Assembly: GCA_016710645.1 (NCBI GenBank)
Contig: JADJVI010000018.1
Span: 95,277-159,276, forward strand
Reading direction: 5' to 3'
DNA: 64,000 nt
Source: Actinomycetales bacterium
GTDB taxonomy: Bacteria; Actinomycetota; Actinomycetes; Actinomycetales; Dermatophilaceae
This document shows positions 29,557 through 39,062 of the stretch, in pieces. The notes beneath the pieces are model-generated. The model saw nothing but the letters and a program-made list of their open reading frames with translations. It was not told where the DNA came from and searched no databases. Positions within the stretch are counted from its first letter, which is position 1. Each line of letters opens with the position of its first letter. A program made the translations under genes and the position numbers.

Positions 29557-30318
29557 TCAACACCCCATGGCGTGCACGCCGCCGTCGACGTGGACGATCT
29601 CGCCGGTCGTGGCCGGGAACCAGTCCGACAGCAGGGCCGCGCACGCCTTGGCGGTGGGCACCGGGTCCGCGACGTTCCACCCGAGCGGGGCGCGGGTGTC
29701 CCATTGCGCCTCGAAGACCTCGAAGCCGGGGATCGACTTGGCGGCCGTCGTGCGGATCGGGCCGGCAGCGACCAGGTTGCAGCGAATGCCCTTCGGCCCG
29801 AGGTCGCGGGCGCAGTAGCGGTTGGTCGACTCGAAGGCGGCCTTGGCCACGCCCATCCAGTCGTAGACCGGCCAGGCGAAGCTCGCGTCGAAGGTCAGCC
29901 CGACGATGGACCCGCCCGCGCTCATCAGCGGCAGCGCGGCGACGGCGAGGGCCTTGAGGCTGTAGGCGCTCACGTGGATCGCGGTGCTGACGTCCTCCCA
30001 GGTCGCATCGAGGAAGGTGAAGGCACCCTGGGGGGCGAACCCGATCGAGTGCAGCACCCCGTCCAGTCGGTCGGTGTGCTCGCGTAGCCGGTCGGCCAGG
30101 GTGTCGAGGTGCTCCTGGTTGCTCACGTCGAGCTCGACGACCAGAGGTGTCACGGGCAGCCGCCGGGCGATGGTCTGGGTGATCTTCATGGTCCGCCCGA
30201 AGGAGGTGAGGATCACTGTCGCGCCCTCCTCCTGGGCGATCTTGGCGACGTGGAAGGCGATCGAGGAGTCCATGAGGACACCTGTCACCAGGAGGGTCTT
30301 GCCGTCGAACATGCCCAT
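29557..30318 (-). CDS. fabI: enoyl-[acyl-carrier-protein] reductase (NADH), InhA type
   Basis: A 253-residue short-chain reductase that reduces enoyl-ACP in fatty-acid elongation. Features are MFDGKTLLVTGVLMDSSIAFHVAK with the NADH-binding loop, FAPQGAFTFLDATWEDV, and the catalytic Tyr-x6-Lys in YDWMGVAKAAFES. GPIRTTAAKSIPGF forms the substrate loop. The sequence resembles mycobacterial InhA, the isoniazid and triclosan target. It follows fabG by 38 nt in the same operon, as in mycobacteria. Confidence 0.95.
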   Translation of the reverse strand: MGMFDGKTLLVTGVLMDSSIAFHVAKIAQEEGATVILTSFGRTMKITQTIARRLPVTPLVVELDVSNQEHLDTLADRLREHTDRLDGVLHSIGFAPQGAFTFLDATWEDVSTAIHVSAYSLKALAVAALPLMSAGGSIVGLTFDASFAWPVYDWMGVAKAAFESTNRYCARDLGPKGIRCNLVAAGPIRTTAAKSIPGFEVFEAQWDTRAPLGWNVADPVPTAKACAALLSDWFPATTGEIVHVDGGVHAMGC

Positions 30319-30356
30319 GGCCGGCTCGCTTTCGCTTGAGGTCTTCGGTCGGTCGG

Positions 30357-31151
<795 letters not shown>

Positions 31152-31193
31152 TTACCCGCGCGTAGGACGTAACGGCGCACGGCATACCCGGCG

Positions 31194-31199
31194 TAGTGT
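31194..31199 (+). promoter_or_regulatory. -10 box, likely leaderless promoter of the DUF3099 gene
   Basis: TAGTGT lies 7 nt upstream of the GTG at 31207, and a copy of GGTATGCCGT (reverse) lies just before it at 31181. Confidence 0.4.
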
Positions 31200-31206
31200 G
31201 GGGAGC

Positions 31207-31551
31207 GTGAGGCTGCGGCGGAAGGGACCCGAGCCGGTGGTGCACACCGTGACCACCGCGCCGATGTCGCTCGCCGAAGACAGCGACATGCGAATGCGCC
31301 GCTACCTCATCACCATGGGCATTCGCACCGCCTGCTTCCTGTTGGCCGTCGTCACCGAGGGCTGGCTGCGCTGGACCTTTGTCGCCGGCGCCGCGATCCT
31401 GCCCTACATCGCCGTCGTGCTGGCCAATGCTGTCGGACCGCGCTGGGGCGCCCAGATCAGCGGTGCCGACCGGTTCACCGAATCGGGGCCGGGGCTGTCA
31501 GCGCCCCCGACCCACATCCACGCGGTCGGTCCGATCAGCCACAGCCACTGA
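31207..31551 (+). CDS. DUF3099 membrane protein
   Basis: A 114-residue membrane protein of the DUF3099 family, function unknown. After a basic N-terminus, MRRYLITMGIRTACFLLAVV and WTFVAGAAILPYIAVVLANA form two transmembrane helices. The tail is His-rich (THIHAVGPISHSH). The GTG at 31207 was chosen because it matches the family start; an open frame extends to 30727 but would overlap fabG. The gene commonly lies beside fabG/fabI in actinobacteria. Confidence 0.8.
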   Translation: MRLRRKGPEPVVHTVTTAPMSLAEDSDMRMRRYLITMGIRTACFLLAVVTEGWLRWTFVAGAAILPYIAVVLANAVGPRWGAQISGADRFTESGPGLSAPPTHIHAVGPISHSH

Positions 31552-31561
31552 CACAGCCAGC

Positions 31562-32593
31562 TCACCCACCGATGGCCGACATCGGACGCTCGGGCTGGTG
31601 GAATCCGGGGCGACCGATCCCGTGGCCGTGCGCCTTACGCCACATTTCCTCGCGAATGAGATCGGCGAGGTCGGAGTCCGAAGCGCCAGCCCGTAGCGGT
31701 CCGCGCAGGTCGGTCTCGCGCTGGGAGAACAGACAGTTGCGCACCTGGCCGTCTGCGGTGAGCCGCGTGCGGTCGCAGTCGCCGCAGAACGGCGCGGAGA
31801 CGCTGGCGATGATGCCCACGGTCGCCGGGCCGCCATCGACGAGGTAGCGCTGGGCTGGTGCACTGCCCCGCGCCGAGTCGGGCAGGTCGGTCAGGGTGAA
31901 CCGCTCGGCAAGCCGCTCGCGGATCTCGGCGGCGGTGACCATGACCGACCGGTCCCAGCCGTGTTGTGCGTCCAGCGGCATCTGCTCGATGAAGCGCAGT
32001 TCATAGCCTCGCTCCAGGCACCAGGCCAGCAGCTCGCACACGGCCTGGTCGTTGACCCCACGCATCGCCACGGCGTTGACCTTGACCGGTGCCAGGCCGG
32101 CTTCGGACGCCGCCGCGAGTCCCGCGACGACGTCACCGAGCCGGTTGCGCCGGGTGAGGGCAAGGAACTGTTCGGCGTCGACGGTGTCCAGGGACACATT
32201 GACCCGGTCGAGTCCAGCGGCGGCCAGGGGTGCGGCGAGCCGGGCGAGGGCGGCGCCGTTGGTCGTCATGGCCAGAGTCGGCCGCGGGGTGATCTCGGCC
32301 AGCGCACGCACCAGGTCGATGATGCTCGGCCGCAGCAGCGGCTCGCCACCGGTCAGTCGGACCTGGGTGACCCCGAGACTCACGAAAACCCGCACCACGC
32401 GGACGAGTTCGTCGTCCGTGAGCAACTCGGCCGAGGGCAACCAGGGCAGTCCCTCTGCGGGCATGCAGTACGTGCACCGGAAGCTGCACCGGTCGGTCAC
32501 CGACACGCGCAGGTCTCGCGCGACCCGGCCGTAGGTGTCGATGAGAGTGCCGCCGTCCGGAGGACGCAGCCTCGGGTCGGGCAGCCGGGTCAT
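31562..32593 (-). CDS. moaA: GTP 3',8-cyclase
   Basis: A 343-residue radical-SAM enzyme for the first step of molybdenum cofactor synthesis. The N-terminal cluster is Cys36, Cys40, Cys43 (CSFRCTYC), followed by RLTGGEPLLRP. The C-terminal cluster is CGDCDRTRLT...VRNCL. The C-terminal GG (PMSAIGG) is the conserved activating tail. The ATG at 32593 was preferred over a GTG at 32602 because a TAGGGT box lies 7 nt upstream of it. No other moa gene is in the window. Confidence 0.94.
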   Translation of the reverse strand: MTRLPDPRLRPPDGGTLIDTYGRVARDLRVSVTDRCSFRCTYCMPAEGLPWLPSAELLTDDELVRVVRVFVSLGVTQVRLTGGEPLLRPSIIDLVRALAEITPRPTLAMTTNGAALARLAAPLAAAGLDRVNVSLDTVDAEQFLALTRRNRLGDVVAGLAAASEAGLAPVKVNAVAMRGVNDQAVCELLAWCLERGYELRFIEQMPLDAQHGWDRSVMVTAAEIRERLAERFTLTDLPDSARGSAPAQRYLVDGGPATVGIIASVSAPFCGDCDRTRLTADGQVRNCLFSQRETDLRGPLRAGASDSDLADLIREEMWRKAHGHGIGRPGFHQPERPMSAIGG

Positions 32594-32600
32594 GCGCGCC

Positions 32601-32606
32601 ACCCTA
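32601..32606 (-). promoter_or_regulatory. -10 box, likely leaderless moaA promoter
   Basis: TAGGGT lies 7 nt upstream of the ATG at 32593. Confidence 0.45.
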
Positions 32607-32613
32607 ACCCGGG

Positions 32614-32619
32614 TACGGT
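32614..32619 (+). promoter_or_regulatory. -10 box, likely leaderless promoter of the SURF1 gene
   Basis: TACGGT lies 6 nt upstream of the GTG at 32626. The moaA and SURF1 boxes are divergent and only 7 nt apart. Confidence 0.45.
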
Positions 32620-32625
32620 GAGTCG

Positions 32626-33417
32626 GTGTTCAGGGAGATCTTCACCAAGCGCATCCTGGGCGCCATCGCGTTTGCCATCGTGTTCGGCCTGGCCTGCTAT
32701 GCCCTGGGGATGTGGCAGTTGTCGCGTTACGAGGCCAAGGACGCCCGCGCCAATGCCGTCGAGGCCAACTATGCGCGCGCGGCGGTGCCGCTGGCCCAGG
32801 TGCTGCCCTCCCCCGCCAGCGCATTGGGTGAGGACCAGATCTGGTCCAAGGTCACCGTGACCGGTCGGTATGCCGTAGACCGCACCCTCGTCGTGCGCAC
32901 CCGCTCCCTCGCCAGCGCCCTCGGCCTGGAGGTGCTCGTTCCCCTGCGGGTCGGTGACGCGACCCTCTTGGTCGACCGGGGATGGGTGCGCCTGGGCGAG
33001 ACCGCCGCCGAGTTGCCGGCCTTCCCCGCCGCTCCGACCGAGGAGGTCACCGTCACCGGGTGGCTCAAGCCGAGTGAGGACGATCGCGGGCAGAACCTCC
33101 CCGCCGGACAGCTCGCCTCGATCAACCTGCCCCAGGCTCAGGGTCAGATCGGCGGGACGCTCTACCAGGCCTACCTCGTCATGGACACCGAGCGCACCGC
33201 GTCCGGCCTGACCCCCCAGCGTCCGGCCCCCTTGGAGCCACCCTCAGTGGACCGCGGTCCGCACTTTGCCTACGCCTTGCAGTGGTGGCTCACCGCCGGT
33301 CTGGGAATCGCCTTCGTCGTCTTCCTCTACCGCTCCCGTCCCGGTGCCGCCGAGCGTCGCGCCGAGGCAACTCCCAAGCTCAAGAAGGTGCGGATCTGGG
33401 ACGAAGAGGACGGCTGA
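32626..33417 (+). CDS. SURF1-family cytochrome oxidase assembly protein
   Basis: A 263-residue membrane protein of the SURF1/Shy1 family, needed for haem-a insertion into cytochrome c oxidase. The first helix is LGAIAFAIVFGLACYALGMWQLSRY, with the conserved W-Q-x-x-R-Y. The periplasmic domain holds TVTGRYAVDRTLVVRTRS and LVDRGWVR. The second helix is YALQWWLTAGLGIAFVVFLY. A basic C-terminal tail follows. It is a single gene, divergent from moaA and convergent with the exporter at 33436. Confidence 0.9.
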   Translation: MFREIFTKRILGAIAFAIVFGLACYALGMWQLSRYEAKDARANAVEANYARAAVPLAQVLPSPASALGEDQIWSKVTVTGRYAVDRTLVVRTRSLASALGLEVLVPLRVGDATLLVDRGWVRLGETAAELPAFPAAPTEEVTVTGWLKPSEDDRGQNLPAGQLASINLPQAQGQIGGTLYQAYLVMDTERTASGLTPQRPAPLEPPSVDRGPHFAYALQWWLTAGLGIAFVVFLYRSRPGAAERRAEATPKLKKVRIWDEEDG

Positions 33418-33435
33418 TCGACCTCTCGGATGCCG

Positions 33436-35310
33436 TCAGGCCGGGGTGCGCTCGTCGAAGTACTGCGTGCGGTAGAGATCGGCATACAGTCCCCCGCGCT
33501 CTAGCAGCTCGGTATGCCGTCCGCGCTCCACGATCCGACCGTCATCGACAACGAGGATCTGGTCGGCGCCACGCACTGTCGAGAGGCGGTGGGCGATGAC
33601 GAAGGCCGTCCGGCCCTGCAGGGCCGCGTCCAGTGCTCGCTGCACGGCTACTTCGGACTCGCTGTCCAAGTGCGCGGTTGCCTCGTCGAGGACCAGGACT
33701 TGCGGCTGCTTGAGCAACAGTCGGGCGATGGCCAACCGTTGCTTCTCGCCGCCGGAGAGTCGGTGTCCCCGGTCGCCGACGACGGTATCCAGCCCCGACG
33801 GGAGTTCGTCGACGAGGGTGAGCACCTGAGCTGCGGCCAGGGCCTGCCGCATCTGCTCCTCGGTGGCATCGGGCTTGGCATACGCGAGGTTGCCGCGGAT
33901 GGTGTCGTGGAAGAGGTGGGCCTCCTGGGTGACCATCCCGACGGTCTCGTGCACCGACCCCAGCGAGGCCTGGCGCAGGTCGACCCCACCGACCCGCACC
34001 GTGCCGATCGTCGGGTCATAAAGCCGGGCCACCAGCGAGGTCACGGTTGTCTTGCCGGCTCCACTCGGCCCGACGAGGGCGACCAGCTGGCCCGGCTCGG
34101 CGCGGAAGGTGATGTCATGCAGGACCGGCCCCCCGCCCGCTCGGTCGCCAGTGGCGGCGGCCTCCAGCGAACGCAACGACACCTCGTCGGCGGACGGATA
34201 GGCGAAGCCCACCCCGTCGAACTCCACGTCGACCGGGCCCGACGGGATCGCCACCGGCGACGGGACTTCGGCCACCAGCGGCTTGAGGTCGAGCACTTCG
34301 AAGACCCGCTCGAAGGACACCAATGCGGTCATCACGTCGACTCGCACCCCGGAGAGCGCGGTCAACGGACCGTACAGGCGCGACAGCAGTGCGGCCAGGG
34401 CGAGCAGGGTGCCCACGGTCAGCGTTCCCGACACGGCCATCAGGCCGCCGAAGCCGTAGACCATCGCCGTCGCCAACGCCGCCACCAATGACAGTGCCAC
34501 GACGAACGTGGTGCGGTTCATCGCGATCCGCACCCCGGTGTCGCGGACGGCTGCCGCGCGGACGGCATACTCGCTCTCTTCCCGCACAGGGGTGCCGAAC
34601 AGCTTGACCAGCAGCGCACCGGCCACGTTGAAGCGTTCGGTCATCCGGGACCCCAGCTCGGCGTTGGCCGTCATCTGGGTGTGCATGAGCGCCGACAGCC
34701 GCCGACCCATGTACTTGGCCGGGACGAGGAAGAACGGCACGAGCAGCAGCGCCCCGAGGGTGAGCTGCCAGGAGAGGGTCGCCATCGCGGCGACGATGAG
34801 CACGAGCGACACCGAGTTGCTCACCACCGAGGACAACACCGAGGTGAACGCCTGCTGGGCGCCGATGACATCGGAGTTGAGCCGGCTGACCAGCGAGCCG
34901 GTCTGTGAGCGGGTGAAAAAGGCGATCGGCTGGCGCAGCACATGACCGAACACCGCAGTCCGCAGGTCGTAGATGAGCCCCTCGCCGATGCGCGCCGAAA
35001 ACCAACGCTGCGCGATATCGAGGACTGCGCTCGCCACCGACAGCACGGCCACCAACAGCGACAGGCGCACGACGACGCCACCGTCCTTGAGGAGGACGCC
35101 CTCATCGACGATGTTCTTCACCAGCAGCGGCACGGCCACCACGACGGTGGCGTCGATGACGACCAGGGTGAGGAATCCGGCGATCCACATCCGGTAGGGG
35201 CGGGCGTAGTCGAGCACGCGGCGAGTGGTGTCCCCGCGCAGCCGCACGTCGAGCACCGATTGGTCGCGCACCATGCTGCGCATGACGCCATGTCCACCCT
35301 GCTGGCTCAT
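33436..35310 (-). CDS. ABC exporter, fused membrane and ATPase domains
   Basis: A 624-residue type IV (ABCB-like) half-transporter that acts as a dimer. Six transmembrane helices span about 25-330 (IAGFLTLVVIDATVVVAVPLLV, then others). The nucleotide-binding domain has Walker A GPSGAGKTTV, signature LSGGEKQRLAIARLL, Walker B VLVLDEATAHLDSESE and the H-loop FVIAHRLSTV. The usual Q-loop MVTQEAHLFHDTIRGN is present. The substrate may be a lipid, peptide or drug. No partner half-transporter is adjacent. Confidence 0.9.
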   Translation of the reverse strand: MSQQGGHGVMRSMVRDQSVLDVRLRGDTTRRVLDYARPYRMWIAGFLTLVVIDATVVVAVPLLVKNIVDEGVLLKDGGVVVRLSLLVAVLSVASAVLDIAQRWFSARIGEGLIYDLRTAVFGHVLRQPIAFFTRSQTGSLVSRLNSDVIGAQQAFTSVLSSVVSNSVSLVLIVAAMATLSWQLTLGALLLVPFFLVPAKYMGRRLSALMHTQMTANAELGSRMTERFNVAGALLVKLFGTPVREESEYAVRAAAVRDTGVRIAMNRTTFVVALSLVAALATAMVYGFGGLMAVSGTLTVGTLLALAALLSRLYGPLTALSGVRVDVMTALVSFERVFEVLDLKPLVAEVPSPVAIPSGPVDVEFDGVGFAYPSADEVSLRSLEAAATGDRAGGGPVLHDITFRAEPGQLVALVGPSGAGKTTVTSLVARLYDPTIGTVRVGGVDLRQASLGSVHETVGMVTQEAHLFHDTIRGNLAYAKPDATEEQMRQALAAAQVLTLVDELPSGLDTVVGDRGHRLSGGEKQRLAIARLLLKQPQVLVLDEATAHLDSESEVAVQRALDAALQGRTAFVIAHRLSTVRGADQILVVDDGRIVERGRHTELLERGGLYADLYRTQYFDERTPA

Positions 35311-35435
35311 CTGGGCCTCGCCTTCTCACCCATCCGGAGGCGACCCGGGTGGTCGTCAGGGGTTGGTCCGTGTGTCACGCCCCGCAACGACGGGACGGGA
35401 TGCCGCATTCCCCCCACGTGCGCCGGGCGGGTCGT

Positions 35436-36221
35436 TCAGGAGCGTCCGACGCCCCGGGCCATCCCGTGCAGGAGAAATCCCTGAGCGGCGCGCTCATGGG
35501 CCAGTTGCTCGTCCGGGGCGCTCGTGATGGCCTGACGGAGCAGGGGCTTGAGGGCGCGCAGCGCCGCAGGGGACGCTGCCAGCAGGGCGGCGACGAGGTC
35601 GGCGGTGGCGGCATCGAGGTCGGCGCGTGGCACAGCCGCAGTGGCCAGGCCGATCGCGACGGCCTCGGCTGCGCCGACGACGCGGGCCGTCGCACACAGT
35701 TCCAGGGCGCGGGAGTAACCGACGGAATGCACGAGCGTGGCGGTGCCGCCGAGGTCAGGGATCAGCCCGAGGGCGATCTCCTTCATCGACATGGCGACGT
35801 CGTCAGCGACGATCCGCAGATCGGCCGCCAGGGCCAACTGGAACCCAGCGCCGATGGCGTGGCCCTGGACCGCGGCGACGACCACGGGGGTGATCCGGCG
35901 CCAGGCGGCAAAGCCCTCCTGGAAGGGCGCGATGAGGGCCGTCATCGCCGCCGGGCTCTGCGCTGCGGCCGCGATCATGTCCGGCTCACCCGGCATACCG
36001 CCTGGCATGAGCAGGGAGCGATTGAGTCCCGCCGAGAAGGCCCGTCCCTCGGCCCGCAGCACGACCACGCGGGTCGTGTCGGGCAGCCCGTGCGCGGTGT
36101 CGGCGAGCGCCGCCCACAGCGACGGGGTCTGGGCATTGAGCTGGTCGGGGTTGGCAAGCGTGACGGTCGTGACCGCACCGTCGTGCTCGACGCGGAGGCC
36201 GGGGTGGGGCTGGGTGCTCAC
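35436..36221 (-). CDS. enoyl-CoA hydratase/isomerase family protein
   Basis: A 261-residue crotonase-fold enzyme. The oxyanion-hole segments are GRAFSAGLNRSLL and AVQGHAIGAGFQLALAADLRI, with the CoA-binding first strand TTVTLANPDQLNAQ. The usual catalytic Glu position is occupied within IALGLIPDLGGTATLVHSVGY. Function within fatty-acid or amino-acid breakdown cannot be narrowed. The GTG start has its own TAGCCT box 6 nt upstream, overlapping the stop of the preceding glycosyltransferase gene. Confidence 0.88.
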   Translation of the reverse strand: MSTQPHPGLRVEHDGAVTTVTLANPDQLNAQTPSLWAALADTAHGLPDTTRVVVLRAEGRAFSAGLNRSLLMPGGMPGEPDMIAAAAQSPAAMTALIAPFQEGFAAWRRITPVVVAAVQGHAIGAGFQLALAADLRIVADDVAMSMKEIALGLIPDLGGTATLVHSVGYSRALELCATARVVGAAEAVAIGLATAAVPRADLDAATADLVAALLAASPAALRALKPLLRQAITSAPDEQLAHERAAQGFLLHGMARGVGRS

Positions 36222-36227
36222 CCCGCC

Positions 36228-36233
36228 AGGCTA
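36228..36233 (-). promoter_or_regulatory. -10 box, likely leaderless promoter of the enoyl-CoA hydratase
   Basis: TAGCCT lies 6 nt upstream of the GTG at 36221 and includes the stop codon of the glycosyltransferase gene. Confidence 0.4.
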
Positions 36234-37118
36234 TCCGTCGGCCGGTGGCGGATTCGTGCCGGACCAGGTGCGACCCAACAGGCCCAGGTCGGCGCCAGTG
36301 TCCTCCCGGTATGCCGTGTAGCCCGCGTCGAAGGGCGTGCGGGCGTGGTAGGCCCAATGCGAGCTGTCCCACACGGTCAGCAGGCGCCCAGCCGCTCGAC
36401 TGAAGAAGTCGCGGTGGTCGACCATCCGCAGCTGTTCGTTCCAGCGCACCCGCTGCAGCGACTCGGTCCGCGCGAGATAGACCTGCTCGATCATCTGCCG
36501 CACCGGGAGGCCGTTGACGAGGTCGCCCCATGGGCGCAGCGGCGGTTGGTGGCCGGGGAAGAGCGCATCCGGGCCGTGGTCGATGGCATACCACCGGGGC
36601 AACTCGACCCGCATGATCCCGACGACGTCCACCTCGGGGGTGGCGTCGAGGTAGGCGATGGCCTGGGTCAACCCCAGCGCGGCGCTGAACACGATGTCGT
36701 CGTCGGCGACGAAAGCGAACTCGGTCTCGACCGCGTCAAGGGCAGCATTGCGCCCGACACTCACGCCGCTGTTGAACGGCAGCGGCAGCACGGTGACCAT
36801 CGGGTCGCCGGGAGCCATCGGCTCGCGAGAATCGTCGGCGATGACGATGCGTCCGGAGAACTGCGGACGCAGCGACCGCACCAGCCGTCGCGCCACATCG
36901 GGGCGTTGGAAGGTCTTGATGGCGAAGGTCACCCGTCGCGCGGCGTCCGCGCGGTCTGCCGCGGTCGGCGCTGCCTCGAGCCGAGTGTCGCGCAGCCGGA
37001 GGGCGGCCAGCTGCGCAGTGGTCACCGCCCCGTATGCCGCTCGCAAGGGTCCCCCGGCCCGGGAGTGGAGAGCAGCGCGCACCTGGTCGGCGCGCGCAGC
37101 GGACAGGCGCGGGCTCAT
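36231..37118 (-). CDS. GT-A-fold glycosyltransferase (GT2-like)
   Basis: A 295-residue soluble glycosyltransferase. RRVTFAIKTFQRPDVARRLV begins the nucleotide-sugar domain. RIVIADDSREP and LPLPFNSGVSVGRNAALDAV follow, then FAFVADDDIVF with the metal-binding DDD. The NSGVS-RN block resembles GT12/GalNAc-type transferases. The acceptor may be a cell-surface glycan; that is a guess. It starts with an ATG overlapping the lipoprotein stop by 4 nt, which makes it the last member of the sulfur operon. Confidence 0.75.
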   Translation of the reverse strand: MSPRLSAARADQVRAALHSRAGGPLRAAYGAVTTAQLAALRLRDTRLEAAPTAADRADAARRVTFAIKTFQRPDVARRLVRSLRPQFSGRIVIADDSREPMAPGDPMVTVLPLPFNSGVSVGRNAALDAVETEFAFVADDDIVFSAALGLTQAIAYLDATPEVDVVGIMRVELPRWYAIDHGPDALFPGHQPPLRPWGDLVNGLPVRQMIEQVYLARTESLQRVRWNEQLRMVDHRDFFSRAAGRLLTVWDSSHWAYHARTPFDAGYTAYREDTGADLGLLGRTWSGTNPPPADG

Positions 37119-38332
37119 CGGAGATCGTCCGTCGCCCAGAGGGAGCTCACGCCTGCGGTGTCGGTGGTCACGGCATACATCGTGCCGGATGCGGTCTGCG
37201 CGGCAGAGGTGACCACTCCGGGCGGCCCGGCGCGGGTTTCCCAGCCGCTGGCGCCTGAGCGCAGCACGAGGGACGCCGCTCCGGTCGGGAGGAGGATGGT
37301 CCACCCGTTGCCGCGCCAGACCGGGGCAGGGATCGTCGCGCGGTCGGCGATGGTGACAGCCGGTATGCCGTCCCGCACCGTAGGGGCGCGGCTGTCGGCA
37401 GACGGGAGGTCCCACACTGCCAGTCGGCCATCAACGACGCCGACAACCACACACCCCGCTGCCCGATCGTGGCATCCCACGGCGACCGCCTCACCGGTGC
37501 GGCCCGTCATCGGCAGCGTCGCGCGCCGCCAACCGCTGTTGCCGCGGGTGGACTGCCAGACTGCCGGCTGCTGGCGAACCCCGTCGCCAAGGGTCACCAG
37601 CGAGCCGACCACCACGGCGCCCTCGCCGAGAGCCGTCCCGGACCGCGGTCCGGCCAGTTCCGTCGCCGTGCTCGCCAGCACACTGCCGGTCGGATCCTGG
37701 CGGACCCACGCCGAGCCGTCGGGCACCCAGATGTCGGCGTCCAGACCGGCGCCGCGACTCTCCCAACTCCCCAACAGCAACGGCCCTGTCGAGGGCATCA
37801 GCACCCCGAGCTGCTCCCCCGCACCCCACCCGCCGAACGTCGAGAACGGCTGCTCCTGCTCGCTGAGGCCCGTCGTGCTGTCACCGCGCCAGACCGACCA
37901 GCGCACGTTGGAATGCGCCCCACCTCGGGCGCCGGCGACGGCGACCAGACGGCCGGCTTCATCCGTGGCGATGGACAGCCAGGTCGCCTGCTTTGCATAG
38001 GGGGTCACGGGGTGCACCGGCACGGCCACGGTGCTCGCCCCGTCCAGCCGCAGCAGACCCGGGGCGGCCGTCGTGCGCTCCTGCGTGCCCACCAGCACCC
38101 CGTCCCGGTATGCCGTGAGGGTCACCGGTAGCGCGCCGCGCGGAAGCTCGACCGGCCGCCAGGCCATCGCGTCAGTGGTGGATGAGGAGACCCGTCCGGT
38201 CGGCGTCGGGGGTGGATCACTCGGCGAGGTCTGCGCGGTACATCCCGCCACCAACACCCCGAACGTCAGCAGCCTCGCCGCCCAGATCCCGCCGGCTAGA
38301 GGCGCGGTCGCTCGACTCCGGGCGTGTCGCAC
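37115..38332 (-). CDS. lipoprotein with beta-propeller-like repeats, function unknown
   Basis: A 405-residue exported protein. The GTG at 38332 opens a signal peptide ending in the lipobox LVAGC, with Cys31 to be lipidated. The mature part is Trp/Gly-rich with repeating strand patterns (DADIWVPDGSAWVRQDPTG, PAVWQSTRGNSGWRRATL, RLAVWDLPSADSR, VWRGNGWTILLPTG), suggesting a propeller. No enzyme motif was seen. It starts 4 nt after the cbiX stop and overlaps the glycosyltransferase by 4 nt, so it is co-expressed with sulfur-assimilation genes for reasons that are not clear. Confidence 0.7.
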   Translation of the reverse strand: MRHARSRATAPLAGGIWAARLLTFGVLVAGCTAQTSPSDPPPTPTGRVSSSTTDAMAWRPVELPRGALPVTLTAYRDGVLVGTQERTTAAPGLLRLDGASTVAVPVHPVTPYAKQATWLSIATDEAGRLVAVAGARGGAHSNVRWSVWRGDSTTGLSEQEQPFSTFGGWGAGEQLGVLMPSTGPLLLGSWESRGAGLDADIWVPDGSAWVRQDPTGSVLASTATELAGPRSGTALGEGAVVVGSLVTLGDGVRQQPAVWQSTRGNSGWRRATLPMTGRTGEAVAVGCHDRAAGCVVVGVVDGRLAVWDLPSADSRAPTVRDGIPAVTIADRATIPAPVWRGNGWTILLPTGAASLVLRSGASGWETRAGPPGVVTSAAQTASGTMYAVTTDTAGVSSLWATDDLR

Positions 38333-38336
38333 CGCG

Positions 38337-39062
38337 TCAGTATGCCGTCGCCCCGCTCGCCTTCGCGGCGCTTTGGGCCTTCGCGACGGCCTCCAACACG
38401 AGGTCGGCATACGTCGCAGTCGTCGCGAGCGACCCCGTCGTCACGGCGAACCCGAGCGCACGGGCGCGGGCGACCGCTCGATCCAACAAGGTGCCTCGGG
38501 CCACGAACAGGGGCACGACGACCCCACCTTGCTCTCGGGGCGTCGTCGTCTCGGTGCTGAGGGTGTTCCAGGAGGTGTCGTCCCCCAGGGTGATCGGCTC
38601 CCACCCGGCCCAACCATCGGTGCGGGTGCGACCCGCGCACCGCAACTGGGCCACCAGGTCGGATGAGCGCGAGTCACTGACGACCACGACGACCCGTCGG
38701 CTCGGGTCAGGCCGGACGCCCGCGGAGAGGATCAACTCGGCGGCGGTATCCAGCAACCTGGCGGACGGGAAGGCGGGCGCCACCAGCTCGAACGGCCCAC
38801 CGGCAACCGCGCGCATCTGCGCCAGGGCGGCCGGGACGTCGACCCGTCGATGGAAACCCGCTGACAGCAGTAGCGGCACCACCCACGCGGCGCCCACGCG
38901 GCGAGCCGCGTCGGCGGGCGTCGGTCCGTGATGATCGAGATAGGCCGCCGACACAGGTGCGCCGGCTCTGCTGGCGACGGCCTCCGCGAGCACCTCGACG
39001 TCGGCCCGATGGCGCGGATCTGGTGAACCGTGGGCCAAGAGCACGATCGCCCGAGGGCTCAC
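38337..39062 (-). CDS. sirohydrochlorin ferrochelatase (CbiX/SirB type)
   Basis: A 241-residue class II chelatase with two CbiX halves. The active-site His is in VLLAHGSPDPRHR, and VVPLLLSAGFHRRVD in the first half carries the second conserved His; the C-terminal half has VVPLFVARGTLLD. It inserts iron into sirohydrochlorin to give sirohaem, the cofactor of the sulfite reductase at 46394. Cobalt chelation cannot be excluded from sequence alone. Its GTG overlaps the cysG stop by 4 nt. Confidence 0.88.
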   Translation of the reverse strand: MSPRAIVLLAHGSPDPRHRADVEVLAEAVASRAGAPVSAAYLDHHGPTPADAARRVGAAWVVPLLLSAGFHRRVDVPAALAQMRAVAGGPFELVAPAFPSARLLDTAAELILSAGVRPDPSRRVVVVVSDSRSSDLVAQLRCAGRTRTDGWAGWEPITLGDDTSWNTLSTETTTPREQGGVVVPLFVARGTLLDRAVARARALGFAVTTGSLATTATYADLVLEAVAKAQSAAKASGATAY

